DNA of 64,000 bases from assembly GCF_017676385.1 (NCBI RefSeq), contig NZ_JAFFZN010000001.1, forward strand, positions 248,001-312,000. The letters run 5' to 3'. Of the stretch, positions 26,309 to 34,217 are shown in pieces. A program made the translations under genes and the position numbers. The DNA is from Streptomyces spirodelae. GTDB lineage: Bacteria; Actinomycetota; Actinomycetes; Streptomycetales; Streptomycetaceae. The notes under the pieces are model-generated. The model was not told the origin of the DNA and ran no database searches. It was given only the letters and a program-made list of their open reading frames with translations. How positions within the stretch are numbered: the first letter of the stretch is position 1; every line of letters begins with the position of its first letter.

Positions 26309-26370
26309 AGCAGGGCCCCGAGCCGGAGATCCGGCTCGGGGCCCTGCCGTACAGCGCTGGGGTCCCCCGA
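26309..26370 (-). repeat. Right copy of the 62-bp inverted repeat with 15-bp perfect hairpin
   Basis: Reverse-complement partner of 25298-25359. It holds a perfect 15-bp stem, AGGGCCCCGAGCCGG (26312-26326) and CCGGCTCGGGGCCCT (26331-26345), with an AGAT loop. It begins 61 bp after the hydrolase stop and may act as its terminator. Confidence 0.8.
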
Positions 26371-26544
26371 CCCCCGAGCGCGGTACGGCTCCAGGACTTG
26401 GCCGATACTGGCCCATGTGAACTCCGTGGCGCCGAACGGCATTTGACTCCTGGGATTCAGAACGTTACTCACTGTGGAAAAAGCAGGCTAGCCGCGGAAC
26501 GCGGTCCCTGGCCGCATAACGCGACGGTGAGTGAGGAAGCTTCG

Positions 26545-27534
26545 ATGGACGCGTCCGCTGCCGATGAGAGCCGGATGCGGACGCTGGTCCGCAGCGACGA
26601 TCTGGATGAGACGCGAGAGCTGATCAGTACCGCCTACAGCCCCTACGAGTTGCGTGCGCTGAGCAGACCCCAGGACTTCTCCGCGTGGTACGCCGAGGGC
26701 GGCTTCCCCGGAGTCACCCTCTCCGCGCTGAGCTACGGCACGGAGACACTGGTGGCGCCCCAGCCGCTGACCACGTATCTACTGGTCTGCCAGGTCCACC
26801 GGGGACGGGTGCGGGTCGAGTCGCCCGGGCGCGAGGAACAGTTCGTCGACACCGGGGACACCTATGTGCTCGATCCGCACCGGCGGTTCAAGGTCTTCTG
26901 GAGCGCCGGGGCCCGGATGACGACGCTGCGGCTCTCCCGTGAGGTGGTGGACCGGGCGGCGGGCGAGGCGCTGGGGCGCGAGGAGCCGGTGCGGGCGCGG
27001 TTCGCCCTGGGCGGTGCGGTCTCGGCGGCAGCGGCGGAGAGCTGGTCGGGGATCTCAGCGGCGATTCACCGGGAGGTGATGGTCGGCGGCGTCGCCCACA
27101 CCAGCCCCCTGGTCGCAGCGCAGCTGACCCAGACGGCCGCCGCGGCGCTGATGGCCACCCACCGGCTGCTGCCGGACTCGGAGCCGGTGCGGCGCATCGG
27201 CGGTGTGGCGCACCCCGCCGTCCGCAGGGCCATCCAGCTCATCGAGGAAAGCAGCGACCAGCCCCTGACCCTCTCCGACCTCGCCGCGGCAGCGAGGCTC
27301 AGCCCCCGGGCGCTGCAGGAGGCGTTCAAGCGGTACTGCGGCCGAACGCCGCTGGCCTATCTCCGCGAGGTGCGGCTGGAGCGGGCCCACCACGACCTGG
27401 TCGCGGCCGACGCCGACGGGCCGGTCACCGTCGCAGAGATCGCTTTCCGCTGGGGGTTCTCCAACCTGGGCCGCTTCGCGACCTGGTACCGCCGGCGCTA
27501 CGGGCACGCGCCCTCCCTCACCCTGCGGATGTGA
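26545..27534 (+). CDS. AraC-family transcriptional regulator
   Basis: A 329-residue regulator with an N-terminal AraC-binding-like domain (LRALSRPQDFSAWYAEGGFP, FVDTGDTYVLDPHRRFKVFW) and a C-terminal double HTH (about residues 225-325: LSDLAAAARLSPRALQEAFK, then VAEIAFRWGFSNLGRFATWY). It resembles the ROS9916/AraC_binding_2 group rather than sugar regulators. ATG 26545 is chosen because GAGGAAG precedes it; GTG 26527 is an in-frame alternative. The next gene is a cupin on the same strand, and the minus-strand biosynthetic operon ends nearby, so this protein is a candidate regulator for either. Confidence 0.88.
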   Translation: MDASAADESRMRTLVRSDDLDETRELISTAYSPYELRALSRPQDFSAWYAEGGFPGVTLSALSYGTETLVAPQPLTTYLLVCQVHRGRVRVESPGREEQFVDTGDTYVLDPHRRFKVFWSAGARMTTLRLSREVVDRAAGEALGREEPVRARFALGGAVSAAAAESWSGISAAIHREVMVGGVAHTSPLVAAQLTQTAAAALMATHRLLPDSEPVRRIGGVAHPAVRRAIQLIEESSDQPLTLSDLAAAARLSPRALQEAFKRYCGRTPLAYLREVRLERAHHDLVAADADGPVTVAEIAFRWGFSNLGRFATWYRRRYGHAPSLTLRM

Positions 27535-27686
27535 ACGATGACCGGGCAGCCGGTATGCGCCGGAATGGAGAACCCGCGCGATACTTGCCGTTCCAATTCA
27601 GCCGAATATAACCTGAGGCGCATCGAAGCAACGCCGAGCACGCGTAAGCGCGCGTAAGCACTCCGAAGCACGCCGAAACCGAAAGG

Positions 27687-28127
27687 ATGCGGTTCGTGGG
27701 TAGTGGTGCGCACTCCGATGCCCCTCTGGTCGGCACCGTCGTCGCCGAGGAATTCGCTCGCTGGAGCCCCGAACTGCGGAAGGAGTTCGAGAGCAACGAG
27801 CACAACGGCCGGATCGGCCAGCAGCTGCTGAAAGAGACCGACTCGCTGCGGATCTGGGAGACCCGACTCCAGCCGGGCGAGCGCGTTCCGGTACACCGCC
27901 ATGTGCTGGACTACTTCTGGATAGCCCGCACCGGTGGCCGGGTCCGCCAGCATTTCGGCGACGGCACCACCCGGGAAATCTCCTACACTCGCGGACAGAC
28001 CCAGCATTTCCACATCTCCGAGGGCCGCCACCACCTGCACGACATGAGAAACATCGGCGACGAGGTCCTGTCATTTCTCGTCGTCGAGACCAAGGACGGA
28101 GAAAACGAACCCGTCCGGCTCGGGTAA
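27687..28127 (+). CDS. Small single-domain cupin protein
   Basis: A 146-residue cupin. The metal-site region reads LQPGERVPVHRHVLDYFWIA with histidines in the first cupin motif, and the second motif is TQHFHISEGRHHLHDMRNIG. Such small cupins may be isomerases, dioxygenases or binding proteins; nothing distinguishes these here. An unusually A/T-rich leader of about 90 bp, with short CGTAAGC repeats, precedes it. It converges on the ATP-grasp/AMP-ligase operon across the 28142-28173 terminator and could contribute a tailoring step to that pathway, which is inference from position only. Confidence 0.75.
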   Translation: MRFVGSGAHSDAPLVGTVVAEEFARWSPELRKEFESNEHNGRIGQQLLKETDSLRIWETRLQPGERVPVHRHVLDYFWIARTGGRVRQHFGDGTTREISYTRGQTQHFHISEGRHHLHDMRNIGDEVLSFLVVETKDGENEPVRLG

Positions 28128-28141
28128 CGGAATTCACGTCG

Positions 28142-28173
28142 GTCTCCGGCCGGGCAGAACCCCGGCCGGAGAC
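28142..28173. terminator. Bidirectional terminator between cupin gene and biosynthetic operon
   Basis: Perfect 13-bp stem GTCTCCGGCCGGG (28142-28154) and CCCGGCCGGAGAC (28161-28173) with a 6-nt loop, placed between convergent genes. Confidence 0.8.
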
Positions 28174-28223
28174 GCCGTCGCGAAAATCGAAGAGCGCACA
28201 GAGCAGCGCTCACGAAGCAGCGC

Positions 28224-30242
28224 TCACGAAGCAGCGGAGAGTGCTTCGAGCAGCGCAGCGTTCGCGCGCCGGTTCCCGATGGAGATACGGCAGGTCGCGG
28301 GAACCAGGTGCCCGGTGTCGGCGACGAGGATGCCCGCACCGCGAAGTCGCTCGACGACGCGCTGGTGCTCGCGCAGGCGGACCAGCAGGAAGTTGGCGTC
28401 CGAGGGGAACACCCGCTCCACCGCGGGGTGAGCGGCCAGAGCCGCGGCCATCCGGTCCCGTTCGGCCCGGATGAGCCGAATACTGGCGAGCGGCCGACGC
28501 GTGTTGGTCAGCCGGTCCCGCACGGCGTGCTGTGACGCGTTGGTGAAGCCGAAGGGCACCTGGACCCGCCGCAGCGCGTCGATGAGGCCGGGGTCGGCCA
28601 GCGCGATCCCGCAGCGTGCACCGGCGAGCCCCCACGCCTTGGAAAGCGTCCTGAGGACGATGAGGTTGTCGTGCCGGGCCACCAAGGGTGCGTACGAGGG
28701 CTTCTCACTGAACTCGACGTAAGCCTCGTCGATCACCACCAGCCCGCTGCTGCGCGCCACCAGGTCGCGCACCCGCTCGGGGTCGAGTCTCGTCCCGACG
28801 GGGTTGTTCGGGTCGCACAGCACCGTGACCCGCGCGTCGGCGGCCAGTATCCGTTCCGCGTCGAGCTCGTTCAGGTCGTCACCGCGCAGCGGCACCTCGA
28901 CGACCGGCAGGCGCAGGACGCGTGCGAAGTGCGCGTAGAGCTCGAAGGTGGGCGGGGTGACACAGACCCGCTCGCCGGGCGAGGCCAGGGCTGCCAGCAG
29001 CAGCATGACGCCGTCGACCGCCCCGCTGGTGAACAGCAGATGGTCCGGACTGAGCGCATCGAGACCGTCGTGTCCGGGCAGCGCGGAGAGGGTGGCGAGA
29101 CAGGTCCTGGCGAGCTCTGCCGTGTCGAGTTCGGGATAGTGGCTCTCAGGGGCGAGGAACGGGTTGGTGTTGCCCGACAGGTCGACAAGGTCGAACCGCG
29201 GCCGGTGGCGGAAGCGGGCCGGTCCGGGAATCGGCACCGTCGCCACGGAAGGCGCCGCGAATGGCGAGAGTTCGCGCTCCTCATCTCCCTCTTCCGCCGG
29301 ATGCGCGAGGCCGGGTGCGCGCAGCCAGTGGTCGAGGGGGACGAACAGATCGGCTCCGAGGCGCCGCGCGCGCGGGGCGTCCCCGCTGCCGAGGTGGACC
29401 CATTCCAGCCCCGAGCGCCGGGCGTGGAGGTAGAGCTGGTACAGGGACGCCAGGTGCAGATTGCGCCGGGCGGCCGGGTCGTTGTGATCGGTCGCCTGAG
29501 TGAGGTGGTAGATCCCCCGCCCGTTGTGGGACGTGGTGAGGAGCCCGGCCTGCACCACGGTGTTCTCTCTGCGGCGTACGAACATCTCGGTGCGCCGCCC
29601 CGGCACGCTGTGTGCCAGCGCGTCGAGGGCTTCGGCGTTGTACGGGCTGTGAGAGCCACCTTGGCGCTCGACGTGGCTCTGGTGGAGCTTGACGAAGGCG
29701 TCTCGCGCCCACGCCTTCCCAGCGAGCTCGCCGAGCGGTATCCGCTCCCAGGTGAGGTCGCGGGAGACCGCACGATGGCGGCGGCGCAGGTCGCGCAGCT
29801 GCCCCGCGCCGACACGGTTCCGCAGGACGTCGTCGACCTCTCCGGGAAGCCGGACGACGCATTCGCTGCCGGCCGCGACGGATACGAAGCCGGCTGCCCG
29901 CAGCGCGCCGGTGTCGTCGCTGCGGCGTACGCGAGGCACCAGGATCTGCGGCACGTCCAGCGCTTCGGCACGGCGGACCAGCTCGTCCACGGCGTCCGGG
30001 CTGGGGGCCGGGCTGGTCGGCGCGTACGGGGCCCCACCGCCGATCAGAGTGGGACGCTCAAGTGCTGCCGGTTCCAGGGCTTCCCACGCCTCGGCGCCCC
30101 GGACCGGTCCTGCGCCGTCGCCCCGGTCCAGCCGGATTCCCACGCTGTGGCCCAGCCGGGCCATGGAGCACACCGGCGCGCGGGACCGGAGGGCAGCGCA
30201 CAGCACGTGCTGAAGTGCGTCGACATCTGCGGACCTGCGCAT
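28224..30242 (-). CDS. Fusion of a FemAB-like GNAT domain and a HisC-type aminotransferase
   Basis: A 672-residue two-domain enzyme, the last gene of the minus-strand operon. Residues about 1-330 form a FemAB/BioF2-like acyltransferase fold of the GNAT superfamily (LPGEVDDVLRNRVGAGQLRD, HQSHVERQGGSHSPYNAEAL, HLASLYQLYLHARRSGLEWV). Residues about 350-672 are a fold-type I aminotransferase close to histidinol-phosphate aminotransferase: LSGNTNPF, CDPNNPVG, Asp505 in VIDEAYVEF, PLP lysine Lys535 in TLSKAWGLAG, and Arg652. ATG 30242 has GTGGAG upstream and lies 22 bp after the epimerase stop, so the two genes are co-transcribed. I do not recall this fusion from a known pathway. It could transaminate a product and then acylate or aminoacylate it. 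Confidence 0.82.
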   Translation of the reverse strand: MRRSADVDALQHVLCAALRSRAPVCSMARLGHSVGIRLDRGDGAGPVRGAEAWEALEPAALERPTLIGGGAPYAPTSPAPSPDAVDELVRRAEALDVPQILVPRVRRSDDTGALRAAGFVSVAAGSECVVRLPGEVDDVLRNRVGAGQLRDLRRRHRAVSRDLTWERIPLGELAGKAWARDAFVKLHQSHVERQGGSHSPYNAEALDALAHSVPGRRTEMFVRRRENTVVQAGLLTTSHNGRGIYHLTQATDHNDPAARRNLHLASLYQLYLHARRSGLEWVHLGSGDAPRARRLGADLFVPLDHWLRAPGLAHPAEEGDEERELSPFAAPSVATVPIPGPARFRHRPRFDLVDLSGNTNPFLAPESHYPELDTAELARTCLATLSALPGHDGLDALSPDHLLFTSGAVDGVMLLLAALASPGERVCVTPPTFELYAHFARVLRLPVVEVPLRGDDLNELDAERILAADARVTVLCDPNNPVGTRLDPERVRDLVARSSGLVVIDEAYVEFSEKPSYAPLVARHDNLIVLRTLSKAWGLAGARCGIALADPGLIDALRRVQVPFGFTNASQHAVRDRLTNTRRPLASIRLIRAERDRMAAALAAHPAVERVFPSDANFLLVRLREHQRVVERLRGAGILVADTGHLVPATCRISIGNRRANAALLEALSAAS

Positions 30243-30264
30243 GCTCGATCTCCACTTCTCGTCG

Positions 30265-31221
30265 TCACTTGGGTGTCCCAGCCGGGTGCGCGTCGAGGTA
30301 CGCGTCGATGCGGTCGCGGTACTCCTCGAACAGTTCGGCCAGAGTGCGGGCGATGCCGGCCTTCCAGCCGACGGAGCAGTCGCCGATGAGACGGCGGCGG
30401 CTGCTGTGGTCGAAGATCGCCGTCTCCCTGCTGTGGTCGCCTCGGTCGAGGTGGACCGGAACCCCGGTGAGCGCGGACATGTACTCCAGCAGGTCGGTGA
30501 TCCCGACCTCTTCGTCACCGCCCCAGTTCACGACCCGGGCGGGCGACTGCGCCGCCTGCCACAGCAACGGCACCTGGCGCACGACATCGTCGGTGTGCAG
30601 CAGGTTGCAGTAGTTCTGCCCTTCGCGCGGCACCGCGCAGGGCTCTCCGGCGCGCAGCTGGTTGAACAGGATCACCGGTACGCCGCCATGACCGTACGGT
30701 CCGTAGGCGATGTTGAGCCGCGCGATCACCGCGGGCAGCGCGAGGGCTTCGGACAGGCCACGCACCACCCCTTCCGCGGTGATCTTGGCGACGGGGTAGG
30801 TGGGCAGCCAGGGCGCGGCCCCGCCCAGCGGGTCGCTCTCCCGGTAGCGGTGGGTGCTGTCGGCCCTGTTGTAGACCACCCCTGACGAGACGTACAGGAA
30901 CGATTCGGCTCTGGCGCAGTGCGTCATCAGCCGCGCCGTGCCCACGGCGTTGCCGCGCGCGGTCTCCTCGAAGTCCGTCCCGTCGCCCCGGTGCACCGCG
31001 GAGTGCAGTACGTGCGTGAAGTCGTCGGGCACGCCGTCGAGTTCGTCGGTCGCCATGTCCCAGGTGACGGTGTGGGCACCCAGTTCATCAAGGGCCTTGC
31101 GGGCTGGCAGGTCGCCGAACCGGCCCAGGCACCACACCTCGTTTCCAGCGGTGAGCGCCTCGGCCACGGGCCTGGCGACCTGCCCGGTTCCCCCCGTGAT
31201 GAGAATCTTCTTGCCTCGCAT
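30265..31221 (-). CDS. NAD-dependent epimerase/dehydratase family protein (extended SDR)
   Basis: A 318-residue extended short-chain dehydrogenase. The Rossmann motif is T-G10-G-T-G13-Q-V-A16, the catalytic pair is Tyr142/Lys146 in TYPVAK, preceded by the SSGVVY strand that supplies the Ser. Family members reduce, epimerise or dehydrate nucleotide-linked or carrier-linked hydroxy/keto substrates. The AGGAGC RBS is 8 bp from ATG 31221. It lies 35 bp downstream of the AMP-ligase/thioesterase gene and 22 bp upstream of the fusion gene, so it belongs to the same operon and may set a hydroxyl or keto group of the product. Confidence 0.87.
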   Translation of the reverse strand: MRGKKILITGGTGQVARPVAEALTAGNEVWCLGRFGDLPARKALDELGAHTVTWDMATDELDGVPDDFTHVLHSAVHRGDGTDFEETARGNAVGTARLMTHCARAESFLYVSSGVVYNRADSTHRYRESDPLGGAAPWLPTYPVAKITAEGVVRGLSEALALPAVIARLNIAYGPYGHGGVPVILFNQLRAGEPCAVPREGQNYCNLLHTDDVVRQVPLLWQAAQSPARVVNWGGDEEVGITDLLEYMSALTGVPVHLDRGDHSRETAIFDHSSRRRLIGDCSVGWKAGIARTLAELFEEYRDRIDAYLDAHPAGTPK

Positions 31222-31256
31222 GTCAGCGGCTCCTGATCAGGTCGGCGGGTTTCCGG

Positions 31257-33992
31257 TCAGCCGAGTGCGCGGGCCAGCTCGCGCCGCAGTGTCGCCTGGA
31301 AGGTCTGTACGTGCTGCGGGCTCATCAGGGTGTAGTGCTCGCCGTCGACTTCGATATAGGCGTTGGGGTGCCGGGTGAACTCGTCCCAGTGGCGCAGTTG
31401 GTTGTCGAGCCACTCCTGTTTCGAACCGCGCAGCGGGGTGCAGTAGAAGACCCGGACCTGTCCGACCGATCCGGAAGGTTCATAGGTCCGGCCCAGATGC
31501 ACCATGTTCTGCGCCAGGTGCACCCAGTTGGTGAACCGCTCGAGGGTGAGGTCCAGCTCGGTCAGTCGCCGTTCGGGGGCGTGGTCGATCAGGTACGCCA
31601 GCTGGTCGGCCTCGGGCAGCGGGCGGAGCGTGCCGGTGAGTTCCTCGATGTCGGCGTGGTTGATCAGCTCCAGGAACAGCGCGAGGTTGATCGCGCCGTC
31701 GGTGAAGGTGATCTCGTTCATACGGTCGGAGATGCGCGGCGGCAGATTGAAGACGCCGACGAAATCGACCCTGTCGCCCTCGGCCTCCAGCCGCTTGGCG
31801 ATCTCGAACGCGACCGCACCGCCGTAGGAGTATCCGGCCACCGCGTACGGCCCCTCCGGCTGTGCCCGCCGGATCGCAGCCACATAGGTGGAGACCATGT
31901 CGGCGAACGACTCGAAGTGGGTCTCGCCCTGTCCGAAGCCTCGTGCCCGCAGCGCGTAGAACGGCCGCTCGCCGGTGAAGTATTTGGCGAGGTTGACGAA
32001 GACCAGCACCTCCCCCAGGCCCGGGTGGACGCAGAACAGCGGCGTTCCCTCCCCGGTCACCTGGAGCGGCACCAGCGGGTCGTAGGCGCTGTCCCCCTCG
32101 GCGCGCCCGGCGGTCAGCCGAACGGCCAGCGCCCGCACGGTGGGGGCCTGCAGAAGCGTGGACATGGGCACGTCGTCCATGCCGAACCCGGCCTGGATCT
32201 GCGACTTGAGCCGCAGCACGTCCAGCGACGTTCCGCCCAGGTCGAAGAAGCTGGCCGTCGCGGGAACCCTGCTGACGTTCAGTACGCGGGCGTAGATGGC
32301 GGCCAGCGTCGTCTCGGCGTCCCCCTCCGGCGCCACATGGGCTCCGAGGAACCGGGCGCTGACCTCGTCGGCCCTGCGCGCGGCGGCGCCCAGGCCGCCG
32401 TCCTCGACGGCCGCGCGCAGCCGGGAGCGCTGGACCTTGCCGAGGTTGCCGCGCGGGATCTCTTCCGCGGCAAGCGGGAGAATCAGCTGGGGACGGAAGC
32501 CCCAGTGCATCACCGTCGAGCTGCGGATCGCCACGATCGCCCGGTAGACGGTCACGTCGTCGGCCAGGTCTCCCGCCGGGGTGAAGGCGATGGCGAGCTG
32601 CTCCGAATCGGCCCCGTCCGGCCGGATCGGGAAGGCCGCGACCTGCCCGCGCCGCACCTCGTCCAGCCCGTCCAGGACCGCTTCCAGATCGTGGCTGTAG
32701 TAGTTGACCCCGTTGACGATGATGGAGTCCTTGGTGCGGCCTACCAGCGACAGCCGCCCTTCGCTGTCGAGACGGCCCAGATCGCCGGTTCGGAACCACC
32801 CGTCGGAGGTGAACGCCTCGGCGGTGGCCCGGTCGTTGCCGAAGTACCCGTCGGTGACCATCGTGCCGCGCAGCTGCACCTCCCCCGGGTCGGTCGCACC
32901 GGGCTCGTCGGTGGAGGAGAGCACCTTGCCGCCGCCGTCGACGATCCGGATGCGCAGGCCCCGCACCGGGCGGCCGAGCGGGGGGAACTCGGTGTCCATG
33001 TCGCGGGCGGCGAACTCGCGGTTGAAGACGCTTCCCGCGCACGTCTCGGTCATCCCGAACGCGGGCACGATCACGTCGGCGCGCAGCCCGTAGCGGGCGA
33101 GCGCGTCCAGGAAGACCCACACGGTTGCGGTCACCGTGGCCTCGCCGCCGGAGATGATGTACCGCACCTGGGAGAGGTCCACCTCCCGGTGCGGCGCCGG
33201 TGCCTTGGCGAGGGTTTGGTTGATCTGCCCGAAGAGGAAGTTGGGGGTGAAGGTCAGCCTCACCCGATGTGCCGTCAGCAGGCGGAGGAATTCCAGCGGG
33301 TCGGCCAGCACCGTCGCCGGCGTTGCCACCACCTGGTCCGCGCCGTTGACCATCGGCAGCAGGTGCGCCTCGATCGCGGCGATGTGATCGGCCGAGATCC
33401 AGTTCATCGTCGTGTCGTCCGGCCCCAAATCCAGCGCTCCCGCTTTCCCCGCCTGGGCGGCCAGCAGGTTGGCATGGGTGAGCCTGACCGCCTTGCTCGA
33501 CCCGGTGGACCCGGAGGTGAGCATCAGCAGGGCCAGATCGTCCGGCGCGGGCCTGTGGTGCTGCTCGTGCTCGGCCGCGGTCTGGGACAGTTCTTCCGTG
33601 GTCACGGTCCGCAGCCCGACATCGGGCAGCTCTCCCCCGACCGCCTTCGGGGCGACCACCAGCGGCTCCCCCAGCAGGGTGCGCAAATGGTCCAGCTGTT
33701 CGTAGGCCCGGGAAGAGTCGGCCGGCGGTGTGAACGGGCACGGCACGACACCGCTCAGCACACAGCCCCAGAAGGCACGGACGAAGCTCTCCGGATCGTT
33801 GGCGGCGAGCAGCGCCCGGTCGCCCGGAGCGGCGCCGTAGCCGCGCAGTCCTTGCGCGATCCGGCACGCGGATTCCCACAGATCCGCGTACGACAGAAAG
33901 GAACCGCCGACGAATGTGACGCCACGAGATCTGTCATGGGCCACGCTCTCCAGAAGCTGCGGGAGTGTCGGAGCGGAATTTTTGTCCTGCAT
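31257..33992 (-). CDS. AMP-ligase / carrier protein / thioesterase (A-T-TE) synthetase
   Basis: A 911-residue stand-alone assembly-line enzyme. Residues about 1-555 are an acyl-AMP ligase/adenylation domain (LMLTSGSTGSSKAVRLTHAN near residue 160, FGMTETCAGS, GYFGND, WFRTGDLG, GRTKDSIIVNG). Residues about 575-655 are a phosphopantetheine carrier with FFDLGGTSLDVL and attachment Ser589. Residues about 665-911 are a type I thioesterase with Ser722 in AGYSYGGAVAF and a C-terminal DGEHYTLM histidine. There is no condensation domain, so it activates one acid and releases it by hydrolysis, self-condensation or transfer. ATG 33992 has GGAGG 10 bp upstream. The A domain looks more like an acyl-CoA/fatty-acyl-AMP ligase than an amino-acid adenylation domain. 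Confidence 0.88.
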   Translation of the reverse strand: MQDKNSAPTLPQLLESVAHDRSRGVTFVGGSFLSYADLWESACRIAQGLRGYGAAPGDRALLAANDPESFVRAFWGCVLSGVVPCPFTPPADSSRAYEQLDHLRTLLGEPLVVAPKAVGGELPDVGLRTVTTEELSQTAAEHEQHHRPAPDDLALLMLTSGSTGSSKAVRLTHANLLAAQAGKAGALDLGPDDTTMNWISADHIAAIEAHLLPMVNGADQVVATPATVLADPLEFLRLLTAHRVRLTFTPNFLFGQINQTLAKAPAPHREVDLSQVRYIISGGEATVTATVWVFLDALARYGLRADVIVPAFGMTETCAGSVFNREFAARDMDTEFPPLGRPVRGLRIRIVDGGGKVLSSTDEPGATDPGEVQLRGTMVTDGYFGNDRATAEAFTSDGWFRTGDLGRLDSEGRLSLVGRTKDSIIVNGVNYYSHDLEAVLDGLDEVRRGQVAAFPIRPDGADSEQLAIAFTPAGDLADDVTVYRAIVAIRSSTVMHWGFRPQLILPLAAEEIPRGNLGKVQRSRLRAAVEDGGLGAAARRADEVSARFLGAHVAPEGDAETTLAAIYARVLNVSRVPATASFFDLGGTSLDVLRLKSQIQAGFGMDDVPMSTLLQAPTVRALAVRLTAGRAEGDSAYDPLVPLQVTGEGTPLFCVHPGLGEVLVFVNLAKYFTGERPFYALRARGFGQGETHFESFADMVSTYVAAIRRAQPEGPYAVAGYSYGGAVAFEIAKRLEAEGDRVDFVGVFNLPPRISDRMNEITFTDGAINLALFLELINHADIEELTGTLRPLPEADQLAYLIDHAPERRLTELDLTLERFTNWVHLAQNMVHLGRTYEPSGSVGQVRVFYCTPLRGSKQEWLDNQLRHWDEFTRHPNAYIEVDGEHYTLMSPQHVQTFQATLRRELARALG

Positions 33993-34217
33993 AAGTCGAA
34001 TACCTCCGATCGGAGCACGACGGATAGCAGTGGCGGACAGCTGTCCGGTCGGACAGCGCGCACGCCGGTGAAGAGCGCAGAAGGGTTGGAACTCCACAGG
34101 GCTGCCCCTGGGCATGGATGGTTCGGAGGGAAAGCGAACGCCTTCCGGATTCCTGTGGGCGGCCGGATGTGCTGAGTGTGACCCTGGACTTTGCCGCCCC
34201 GGTTCCCCCGGTCGCCC

